From Acidobacteriota bacterium (GTDB lineage Bacteria > Acidobacteriota > Terriglobia > Bryobacterales > Bryobacteraceae), in assembly GCA_026394075.1 (NCBI GenBank), contig JAPKYX010000237.1, positions 1 to 64,000 of the forward strand: a stretch of DNA of 64,000 nt, in the 5' to 3' direction. The translations under genes and the position numbers were made by a program. The notes beneath the pieces were generated by a model. It saw nothing but the letters and a program-made list of their open reading frames with translations, did no database searches and was not told where the DNA came from. Each line of letters begins with the position of its first letter. Position 1 is the first letter of the stretch. This document shows, piece by piece, positions 54,888-62,060 of the stretch.

Positions 54888-55016
54888 CTACTGCTTCGGC
54901 TTGCAGCAGGAACAGCTGCATCCGCATTTGCACTGGCATTTGCAAGCAGTAGAGCAGCCTTCGCCACATCCGCCTTCGCAGATGCAGGCTTCACAGCATT
55001 TGGTGTTTTCGGCCAT
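54888..55016 (-). CDS. Cysteine-rich metallothionein-like protein
   Basis: A 42-residue protein with 14 cysteines, at positions 7, 8, 11, 13, 17, 21, 25, 27, 29, 31, 33, 35, 37 and 38, no aromatic residue and no His. Many are in C-x-C pairs. The start is fixed by a perfect AAGGAGG site seven bases before the ATG at 55016. It would sequester soft or borderline metals such as Zn, Cd or Cu(I) in the cytoplasm. It is the first gene of an operon with merR, and the promoter has a MerR-type architecture. It does not read like the known SmtA or MymT type, so it may be a new class. Confidence 0.85.
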   Translation of the reverse strand: MAENTKCCEACICEGGCGEGCSTACKCQCKCGCSCSCCKPKQ

Positions 55017-55037
55017 TGAAGTACCTCCTTCTATTCC

Positions 55038-55069
55038 ACCATAGGGTCCGTACCGTGGTACGGAGTCAA
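55038..55069 (-). promoter_or_regulatory. MerR-type promoter and operator of the metallothionein operon
   Basis: On the minus strand -35 TTGACT (55069-55064) and a -10-like TATGGT (55043-55038) are separated by a long 20-base spacer. That spacer contains the perfect palindrome CCGTACC-AC-GGTACGG (55063-55048). An over-long spacer holding a dyad is the hallmark of MerR-activated promoters. Confidence 0.8.
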
Positions 55070-55095
55070 GGGAATTTTTGAGGCACAGGAAAAAA

Positions 55096-55623
55096 CTACT
55101 TGGCTTCCAGCGGCACACTGGCCCGGACGTTCTCCCACTCCAGTTGGAGCGCGCCCTTCTTCCCTTCGCCGGTGAGCGTGTACTTCAGGTTCTCCACCAG
55201 TTCGGCCGGCTTAGACATGGTCATCTTGACACGGCCCACATCGTTGGCCGCGTTGTAGGAAAGGCCCCACTGGCCGGTCTGCTTGCTGACGATCAACTGC
55301 CACTGGGCGGGGTCGGAGAGTTCGACGAACAGCGTGTAGTCTCCTTTGGGCACCATCAGTCCGCCGAGATTGAGATCGACTTCAGTGTGCAGTGCGGTGG
55401 CGGAATTGGCTCCAGCGCGCCAGACCGGATAGGTGCGGTCGCGGCTGATCAGGCCATCCTTGGAAAATATCTTCCCCGCCCGGCCGTTGACGCGCGGAGC
55501 CGCGTACTTGATGCTGACGGTGCCCCCGCCGTAGGACTTGGCCTCAGTGGTGGTGGGGCTTTGGCCGCAGGCCGCCAAGGCCCCCACCAGAAGTCCGGTC
55601 AAAAGTCTCGTGCGCAGTCTCAT
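55096..55623 (-). CDS. DUF2911 lipoprotein
   Basis: A 175-residue protein with a lipobox (LLVGALAAC, Cys19). The DUF2911 pattern is visible: VSIKYAAPRVNGRAGKIFSK, YPVWRAGANSATALHTEVDL, MVPKGDYTLFVELSDPAQWQ and VGRVKMTMSKP. The family is widespread in Bacteroidetes and acidobacteria; its function is unknown. A palindrome GTTCG-CA-CGAAC lies at 55697-55708 in its upstream region and may be an operator. Confidence 0.88.
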   Translation of the reverse strand: MRLRTRLLTGLLVGALAACGQSPTTTEAKSYGGGTVSIKYAAPRVNGRAGKIFSKDGLISRDRTYPVWRAGANSATALHTEVDLNLGGLMVPKGDYTLFVELSDPAQWQLIVSKQTGQWGLSYNAANDVGRVKMTMSKPAELVENLKYTLTGEGKKGALQLEWENVRASVPLEAK

Positions 55624-55734
55624 ATCAATTTCTCCTTCAGATGGGAGCCGGGGGCTAGTTCAAACGAGTCAGACAGCCGGTTCCAACGGTATTGATGTTC
55701 GCACGAACGTTTGAGATGCCGGTGGATCGGCCCT

Positions 55735-57585
55735 TCAAGAGGCACTGGCGGCGGAAGCAGCCGCTTCCTGGGAGTCGGAGCGGATCTGCCGGAAGTCGCC
55801 TTCAGCGCGGAGGAATGCCTCCACCACGGCGGGGTCAAAGTGGCGGGCACTTTCAGCCTTGATGATGCGGACCGCCTCCTCATGGGAGAAGGCCTCCTTG
55901 TAGACCCGTTTGCTCACCAGGGCATCGTAGACGTCGGCAACGGCCATCAGCCGGGCGGCAAGCGGAATGCCTTCACCGGTTAAGCCTTGCGGATAGCCAC
56001 GCCCATCCCAGCGCTCATGGTGGCTGTAGACCAACTCGTAGGCCATGCGGAAGAACTTCTCATCATGCAGGCCGGAACGATCCGATGCCTTCTGCAGGAC
56101 GTCACGGCCAAACACCACATGCTGCCGGATCACCAGCAGTTCATCGGGGGTCAGAGCGCCGGCCTTGCGCAGGATATGATCCGGCACGCCCACTTTGCCG
56201 ACGTCGTGAATCGGGGCCAGTTGCACCATCAAGTGGATGGTCTCTTCCGACAACAAGGGGCGGTACCGCGGGTCCGCCGACAGCGCCCGGCACAGCACGC
56301 GCATGTAGCGCTCAATCCGCTGCAGATGGTCGCCGGTCTCCGGATCGCGCATCGTCGTCAGCAACGCCAGCGCGTTCAGAATGAAGTGCTTGGCGGAGGC
56401 CAGCTGATGGTCGGACGATTTGCTTGTTTGGCGCGCCCATCGCAACTTGAGCGTCGCGCAACTGGCCGCGCTACCGGCCAACGCCAGCGTGGCCGGCAGA
56501 GGAGAGGCAAAGGCTCCGGTAAGCGCCAGCCCGGCCAAGACCGCCAGCCAGATCACCACCCCCAACCCCGCCGAAAGGGCACTGGCGGGAACCGCCCGGG
56601 AACGGATAAACAACTGCGGCACCACGATCCAAACCAGCACCACCAGCAGCCATTCTGCTGCCCTGGCCGCGCCCGGCGGTAGGAAAAAATCCCCCGAGAG
56701 CATGTTGTCGGCCACGGTCGCGTGCACCGTCGAGGCAGCCAGAATCCGGTCCGCGCCCAGCAGCGGAGCGCCCTGGCCACCAACGGAAGTCCCGACGATC
56801 ACCAACTTGCCGCGCAGTCCAGGCTCCGGCGCGGGATCCTTCATCAACTGCCCGGCCGAATACCGCGGAAGGCCACCAGCGGACTCCCGGAACCGCAAAA
56901 CCAGATCGGCTCCCGCAGGGCTGGTGAAAGACGGCGCCGCCCCCCCGCTGGGGCGGAACTGTCGCAACGCCGCCAGCGCCAGGCTGGGATACAACTGACC
57001 GCCGTAGCGGACCACCAGCGGCGCGCGGCGCAACACACCGTCAGCATCGGGCATCAAGTTGAGAAATCCCTGACCAGCGGCCGGCAGCGCCATTGAGGGA
57101 GCACCACACACCACCGCCGTGGCCACCCGGGCACTGCCGTTCGATTCCGGTAGCGCGGACAGCGAGCAACCTCCAGCCGGTGCGGGGTGCCCTTCAAACC
57201 GGAAAAAATAGCCGGACACCACGGGCACTGCCTCCATGGCTGTGGCCAGTGATTGCTCCGCCCCCGGGGCATCAGGCTCCGAGAGCACAAAATCAAGCGC
57301 CACCGTTGAGGCTCCGGCGGCGGCGATGGCGTGGACCAGATGGGCCACCACGGGCCGCGGCCAAGGCCAACGGCCAAACTGCGCCAGGCTGATCTCGTCC
57401 ACTTCCACCAACACCACTTGGCCGGAGGCTTGCCCAGGCCCGAGGACTGCGGCAAACCGGTCGAACAACAGCAGGTCGGGACGGTCAAAGACCTTGGGAG
57501 CGAAGGCCATCATCGCCATCACAGCCACGCAAGCCGCAGTGCATGCGGCAAAGTACCGGATCGGCAGTGATGGGCGGAGATTCAT
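55735..57585 (-). CDS. CHASE2 sensor with HD-GYP c-di-GMP phosphodiesterase domain
   Basis: A 616-residue membrane protein. After an N-terminal helix, residues about 35-300 form an extracytoplasmic CHASE2 domain (VVLVEVDEISLAQFGRWPWP; GKLVIVGTSVGGQGAPLLGA). Three helices follow to about residue 385. Residues about 400-600 are HD-GYP with HDVGKVGVPDHIL, HHERWDGRGYPQGLTGEGIP and ARLMAVADVYDALVSKRVYK. The H-D, GYP and all metal ligands are intact, so c-di-GMP hydrolysis is likely. The upstream 405 bases are AT-rich and should contain its promoter. Confidence 0.93.
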   Translation of the reverse strand: MNLRPSLPIRYFAACTAACVAVMAMMAFAPKVFDRPDLLLFDRFAAVLGPGQASGQVVLVEVDEISLAQFGRWPWPRPVVAHLVHAIAAAGASTVALDFVLSEPDAPGAEQSLATAMEAVPVVSGYFFRFEGHPAPAGGCSLSALPESNGSARVATAVVCGAPSMALPAAGQGFLNLMPDADGVLRRAPLVVRYGGQLYPSLALAALRQFRPSGGAAPSFTSPAGADLVLRFRESAGGLPRYSAGQLMKDPAPEPGLRGKLVIVGTSVGGQGAPLLGADRILAASTVHATVADNMLSGDFFLPPGAARAAEWLLVVLVWIVVPQLFIRSRAVPASALSAGLGVVIWLAVLAGLALTGAFASPLPATLALAGSAASCATLKLRWARQTSKSSDHQLASAKHFILNALALLTTMRDPETGDHLQRIERYMRVLCRALSADPRYRPLLSEETIHLMVQLAPIHDVGKVGVPDHILRKAGALTPDELLVIRQHVVFGRDVLQKASDRSGLHDEKFFRMAYELVYSHHERWDGRGYPQGLTGEGIPLAARLMAVADVYDALVSKRVYKEAFSHEEAVRIIKAESARHFDPAVVEAFLRAEGDFRQIRSDSQEAAASAASAS

Positions 57586-57990
57586 CTAGAGGGCAGTACT
57601 CTATTCGGATCGCTTAATTTGTGTTACCAATCCTGAAATCATTTCGTTCGCCAACAGCTTCCCGGCTGGGATTTCAAATTCGATTTGCTAGCAAAAACAG
57701 CGATTGAAGCTGCTACCAAATCACGAGAATAAACACATTTATGATGAACAGCAAGCAGTTTATGCGATATATCAAATAGTTATCTACCTGCAATACGGTT
57801 TCTTAGCGCTTGGACCAAGTCGCGGAGGGTGATTGCCGGCGGCAGGACCGGACCCAGCGTTGCCGTAATGTTCTGAAATCAGTTTGGACGAAAGCCCAGA
57901 AATGCGACGGATTAATGCGCCAAATATCCTGGCGCGCCGAAAGCGCAAGCTTGCGACCGGACTGTGCCCGCCCGGTTCTGCTCTCGGCTG
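57586..57990. other. 405-base non-coding interval, AT-rich in its first half
   Basis: The stretch 57600-57800 is clearly poorer in G+C than the rest of the window, with runs such as TTTATGATGAACAGC and GATATATCAAATAG. No gene, tRNA or convincing promoter pair was found. It must hold the start region of the CHASE2/HD-GYP gene and the 3' end region of the binding-protein gene. A reading frame at 57810-58172 was judged spurious. Confidence 0.6.
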
Positions 57991-58983
57991 TTAGTGACCT
58001 TTGGCTTGGCCGCCCAGCCAGGGTTGAAGATCGGGGAATAGGAAGCTGCGAGTCGCCGGGTCGTCCAGCTGGCTTGAAAGAATCAACCGCGCTCCGGAAT
58101 CCAGCTTGGCCACGGGGACTTCCCCACGCAGCTTCTGCCCGATCGCGCGGGCCGATTCGTAGCCCATCTTGAAGGGGTCCTGCACCACCAGGGCGTCGAT
58201 CCAGCCCTCGCGGAGATCCTTCACCAGGGCCTCCGATGCGTCAAACGCCACCATCTTCACCTGTCGCGCCTGCCGGGATTTCAGTGCTTGCACCGCCCCC
58301 ATGGAGCTGGACTCATTGTCGGCAAACACGCCCTTCAAGTCCGGGTGCGCACTCAGTACATTCTCGGTCGCCGCCATCGACTTCGCTTGGCTGGCCATGC
58401 CGAACTGCATGGCGACAATCTGGATGCTCGGAAACTTGGCCTTGATCTCTTCCGCAAACCCTTCTTCGCGCTCCATCGTCGCCGCGCTACCGGGCATAAA
58501 GCCGATCACCGCCACCTTACCCGCACGGCCGATCACCTCTGCCAGGCGCCGCGCCGCCATTCGCCCGCCTTCGCGATTGTCCGTCGCCACATATGAAACG
58601 GGCTTGTCACTGTCGAGCGCGGAATCAAAGATCGCCACCGGAATGCCCGCCTTTGCAGCACGCTCCACCACCCCGGCCAGTGCCTTGCGATCGACCGGCG
58701 CCAGCGCGATGCCCGCCACCCGGCGGTTGATCATGCTTTCGACAATCTCAATCTGGCGGCTGGAATCGATCTCGAGAGTGGGTGCGTTCCATTCCACCTC
58801 AAAACCGAACTCTCGCGAAGCCTTCACCGCCCCGGCATGCACCGTCTGCCAGAAGATGTGATTCGCCCCCTTGGGCACCACACCGACGATAGGTGCGCCC
58901 GATCGGCCACAGCTGGCGGCCAACAGCAACAGAGCGGCCAGACAAGACTTAGCCAGACAGGGCTTCGCAAGATTGAGCATCAT
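57991..58983 (-). CDS. Periplasmic sugar-binding lipoprotein (ribose-binding-like, Peripla_BP_4)
   Basis: A 330-residue lipoprotein (LLLLAASC, Cys25) with the type I periplasmic-binding fold: VVPKGANHIFWQTVHAGAVK, INRRVAGIALAPVDRKALAG, AGIPVAIFDSALDSDKPVSY, VATDNREGGRMAARRLAEVI and the hinge-end DALVVQDPFKMGYESARAIG. It matches ABC-transporter receptors for ribose, xylose or autoinducer-type sugars. No permease or ATPase genes are adjacent, so it is orphan here or pairs with a sensor. Its start codon lies eight bases from that of the divergent Rieske gene. Confidence 0.9.
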   Translation of the reverse strand: MMLNLAKPCLAKSCLAALLLLAASCGRSGAPIVGVVPKGANHIFWQTVHAGAVKASREFGFEVEWNAPTLEIDSSRQIEIVESMINRRVAGIALAPVDRKALAGVVERAAKAGIPVAIFDSALDSDKPVSYVATDNREGGRMAARRLAEVIGRAGKVAVIGFMPGSAATMEREEGFAEEIKAKFPSIQIVAMQFGMASQAKSMAATENVLSAHPDLKGVFADNESSSMGAVQALKSRQARQVKMVAFDASEALVKDLREGWIDALVVQDPFKMGYESARAIGQKLRGEVPVAKLDSGARLILSSQLDDPATRSFLFPDLQPWLGGQAKGH

Positions 58984-58991
58984 GGAACAGT

Positions 58992-59297
58992 ATGCCTCTA
59001 GTGAAGGTGGCCAGTCGTGCCATGCTCGAACGGTTCGGGTTGACCGAGCACCTGATCGGTGACGACCGCGTTGCCATCTGCCGGGTCGGCACCGAGATCC
59101 ATGCCGTCGATGGGCTGTGCCCGCATCGCGGCGGACCGCTGGCGCAAGGCGCGTTGCATGGCCGGATGCTCGTGTGTCCGTGGCATGCCTGGGAGTTTGA
59201 TTGCGTCACCGGTGAAAGCGACTTTCTGCCAGCAGCCAAGCTGAAGACCTATCCGGTCACCGTTGATGGCGACGACGTGCTGATCGAGATCGAGTAG
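58992..59297 (+). CDS. Rieske [2Fe-2S] ferredoxin-like protein
   Basis: A 101-residue protein with both halves of the cluster-binding motif: CPHRGGPLAQGALHG and CPWHAWEFDCVTGES, i.e. C-x-H...C-x-x-H. This is the soluble single-domain type, like the ferredoxin of ring-hydroxylating dioxygenases or NirD-like proteins. No oxygenase is nearby. The mutM gene begins eight bases after its stop, so the two probably share a transcript. Confidence 0.92.
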   Translation: MPLVKVASRAMLERFGLTEHLIGDDRVAICRVGTEIHAVDGLCPHRGGPLAQGALHGRMLVCPWHAWEFDCVTGESDFLPAAKLKTYPVTVDGDDVLIEIE

Positions 59298-59305
59298 GAC
59301 TACGC

Positions 59306-60031
59306 GTGCCCGAACTGCCTGAAGTCGAAACCATTGCCCGCGTGCTGCGGCAGCACCTGCTCGGACAGCGGCTGGACGGCGCGCGACTGACAGCGATCAG
59401 CCGCCACGGCAAAGCGCTGCTGCTCGACTTCAGCGGCGCCGCCCCGGGTCGGGAAAGGTTGGTGGCACGCCTGGGCATGACCGGTACCCTGCGATTGAAC
59501 GCAACGCCCGACAAGCATACGCAAGCCGTGCTCCAGTTTGAGCGCGACACGCTGGTCTATAGCGACATCCGCAAATTCGGGCGCTTGGTCTGGTCCACCG
59601 AGCCGCTCCACCTGGGCCCGGATATTCTGGCGATGCCCGCCGAGCAACTGGCGGCGAAGCTGACCCACCGCGAGCGGGCCATCAAGCCGTTGCTGCTCGA
59701 CCAAGCACTGGCGTCCGGCCTGGGAAACATCTATGTCGACGAGTGCCTGTTCGCCGCCCGCACGCATCCGCTCACCCCAGCCAGCCGGGTGGATGCGAAG
59801 GCGCTCAGCCAATCCGTCACCCGCATCCTCGAAGCCGCCATCGCAGCCGGAGGCTCCACGATCTCAGACTTTTTTGACCCGCTAGGCCGCGCCGGACGCT
59901 ACCAGGAGCAGCATCGAGTCTATGGCCGGACCGGGCAGCCCTGCGGCAGGTGCGGAACGACGATCATCCGCCTTCTCGTCGCCCAGCGTGGAACGCACAT
60001 CTGCCCGCAGTGCCAGATCGCGCTGACGTAA
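59306..60031 (+). CDS. mutM: Formamidopyrimidine-DNA glycosylase
   Basis: A 241-residue protein starting at GTG. The catalytic N-terminus PELPEVETIARVLR is intact (Pro2, Glu3). Further landmarks are VARLGMTGTLRLN, DIRKFGRLVWS, LLLDQALASGLGNIYVDECL and the four-cysteine zinc finger CGRCGTTIIRLLVAQRGTHI-CPQC. It removes 8-oxoguanine and other oxidised purines. It is about 30 residues shorter than E. coli MutM, mainly through a short N-terminal domain, but no key residue is missing. Confidence 0.94.
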   Translation: MPELPEVETIARVLRQHLLGQRLDGARLTAISRHGKALLLDFSGAAPGRERLVARLGMTGTLRLNATPDKHTQAVLQFERDTLVYSDIRKFGRLVWSTEPLHLGPDILAMPAEQLAAKLTHRERAIKPLLLDQALASGLGNIYVDECLFAARTHPLTPASRVDAKALSQSVTRILEAAIAAGGSTISDFFDPLGRAGRYQEQHRVYGRTGQPCGRCGTTIIRLLVAQRGTHICPQCQIALT

Positions 60032-60102
60032 AGCGATTGCAGTCGAAGTTGGCTATACTGCAAATCGTTCGCGAATACTGAACTGCAACCTGGAGCTAAC
60101 TG

Positions 60103-60834
60103 ATGCCGAAAACTCGATTGGGAATCCTGGCCGCTCTGCTGGCCAGCACTCTGACGCTGCCCGCCACCGCTGGCCACCTTACCTGGGACATGAGCGCCGT
60201 CGGGCTACCCGGTTCATCCTCATTTTCCGCCGACGCCCTGAAAGCGACCGAAGTGTCGCACATCATGTTCACGGGCCCCACCACCTGGATTGAGCACGGT
60301 TTCGCCAAGATCACCGGAGTTCTGAACGGCGGCGTGCAGTCCGTGCCAACCGGCCTGAACTCAGACTACTCGCTCTACTTTGACTTCACGGCCACCGGTG
60401 ACCTGATGACCGGGACGATCGACACCCTGGCGATGACCCTTTATGGCGTGGCCGGTGTGGCCAACTTCGGCCTGGATGCCAGCAACAATGCGTTCGTCGA
60501 CAATGGCGCGAACCTGCCGCTCGCACTGGCCACGATCACTTTCCTGAAGGGCACCATCGGCGGAGCACCCGGCACCGATTTGTCGGCCAATATCTGGGGC
60601 ACTTTCGCGGCCACTAAAGGCGGCGCGCCCGCCTTCTTGAGCCCGTCACTGCCCGCGCCCTTTTACGGAAAGTTCTTCCATCCGGTCAGCGAACCGGGAG
60701 GAATTACGCTAGTGGCCGATGGCATCGTGCTCAATGGCGGTGATGACACACTGCAGTTTGTACCGGAGCCCTCGTCGCTGGCCTTGCTCGCCAGTGGCTT
60801 GACCGGGGCGCTTTGGCTGCGTCGCCGCCGCTAG
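60103..60834 (+). CDS. PEP-CTERM sorting-domain protein (possibly PepA-like)
   Basis: A 243-residue exported protein with signal peptide MPKTRLGILAALLASTLTLP. The end VPEPSSLALLASGLTGALWL-RRRR is a textbook PEP-CTERM signal for exosortase processing. The middle (LNSDYSLYFDFTATGDLMTG; PAPFYGKFFHP) resembles the flocculation-associated PepA group, a tentative comparison. Such proteins are anchored or released with exopolysaccharide. An exosortase gene is not in the window. Confidence 0.85.
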   Translation: MPKTRLGILAALLASTLTLPATAGHLTWDMSAVGLPGSSSFSADALKATEVSHIMFTGPTTWIEHGFAKITGVLNGGVQSVPTGLNSDYSLYFDFTATGDLMTGTIDTLAMTLYGVAGVANFGLDASNNAFVDNGANLPLALATITFLKGTIGGAPGTDLSANIWGTFAATKGGAPAFLSPSLPAPFYGKFFHPVSEPGGITLVADGIVLNGGDDTLQFVPEPSSLALLASGLTGALWLRRRR

Positions 60835-61034
60835 CTTGATTGCTGACGGCGGAAGTCGTCGGTCAACATGCCCGCATAGCCCCAGTTTTCGTCGTCGATT
60901 TCTTCGATGACGATGTGCGTGTGCTCGGGCTTTTTGCCCAGGACACGGACCAGGGTGCCGGTGAACTCCGCCACAATCTGCGCCTTCTGATCGCGCGTGG
61001 CGCCTTTGGTGATTTGAAGATTGATGTAAGGCAT
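60831..61034 (-). CDS. 4-oxalocrotonate tautomerase family protein
   Basis: A 67-residue protein. After loss of Met, Pro1 is the catalytic base (MPYINLQITKGATRDQKAQI). The rest matches the small tautomerase subunit (VAEFTGTLVRVLGKKPEHTH, IVIEEIDDENWGYAGML). The ATG at 61034 is required because Pro must follow directly; the upstream open frame is ignored. Members form hexamers and act on enol/keto acids. Its 3' end overlaps the PEP-CTERM gene by four bases. Confidence 0.92.
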   Translation of the reverse strand: MPYINLQITKGATRDQKAQIVAEFTGTLVRVLGKKPEHTHIVIEEIDDENWGYAGMLTDDFRRQQSS

Positions 61035-61090
61035 AAAAATGGAAGGGCGGCCTGCAAATGCCAGGCCGCCCATTTTAGTATCTCCGTCAG

Positions 61091-62060
61091 CTAGTCGCGC
61101 CGTGGCGGACGTCCCCCGCCTCCGCGAGGCGGACCGAACCGCTTGCCGCCATCACCACGCGGCGGGCCACCACTGCCCCGGAATCCCCCGCCCCGAGGCG
61201 GACCAAAGCCACCCCCGCGCGGCGGACCGTCACCGCCACGGGGAGGGCCACCCTCGCCACGCGGCGGACCGAACGGCTTACGGCCACCAAACCCACCACC
61301 ATCACGGCCGAAACCGCCACTGCGGGGCGGGCCGAATTTAGGCGGACCAAACGGACGCTGGCCTTCGCCCGAGAAGCCACCAGAGCCGCGGTCATCCCGC
61401 GGCCGGTCATCCCGGCGATCCTGATACGGGCGAGGCGGGCCATCCCCACGCGGGGGACCATCGCCACGCGGCGGGCCAAACGGCTTGCGGCCACCGCCAC
61501 GATCGTCAAACGACGGACGGCCACCATATGGCGGACGCTGTCCGAAAGAAGGCCGGTCACCGCGATCCTGGCCCTCGCGGTCACGATAAGGCGGACGCGG
61601 GCCATCACCACGCGGAGGACCATCGCCACGAGGCGGGAAACTGCCGCGCGGAGGACCGTAAGAGGGGCGCGAGCCACCATCACGGTTCTCATATGGCGGA
61701 CGGCTTCCTCCACCGCCACCATACGGCGGACGGCCCGCGTACGGCGGGCGCTGTCCGTAGGAAGGCCGATCCCCACGATCCTGCTGTGGCGGACGGTCGT
61801 CGCCCTGATCACGGTTGCGCGGCGGCGGACCCTGGAAGCGCGGACGGTCCCGGTCAAACGGCCGGCGGGCCGGTGGTTCAAAACCGCCGGAGCGGCCCGA
61901 CGGACGATCCTGCGAATCGCCCCGACCCTGATAGGGGGGACGGCTCTGGTAACCGCCACGATCCTGGTAGCCGCCACGGTCGCCACCGCGATCCTGGTAC
62001 GGAGGCCGATCCTGATACTGGCGATCCTGATACTTCGGCGGAGCCTGCGGAGGCCGGCTC
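61091..62060 (-). repeat. Low-complexity coding repeats (RGG/PPRG and YQDR units)
   Basis: Short imperfect repeats such as GGCCCGCCGCGTGGCGA (minus strand) recur many times and encode GPPRG, DRPPY or YQDR. They make reading frames open on several strands, which explains other long frames here. Not a CRISPR: no constant-spacing repeat. Confidence 0.8.

Noticed and set aside
57820-57960. Sequence GGACGAAAGCCC resembling part of a c-di-GMP (GEMM) riboswitch near the HD-GYP gene
   Set aside because: The other conserved GEMM elements are missing and the orientation does not face a gene start.
57810-58172. 120-codon plus-strand frame in the HD-GYP/binding-protein gap
   Set aside because: Starts at TTG without ribosome site, overlaps the binding-protein 3' end antisense, and composition is not protein-like.
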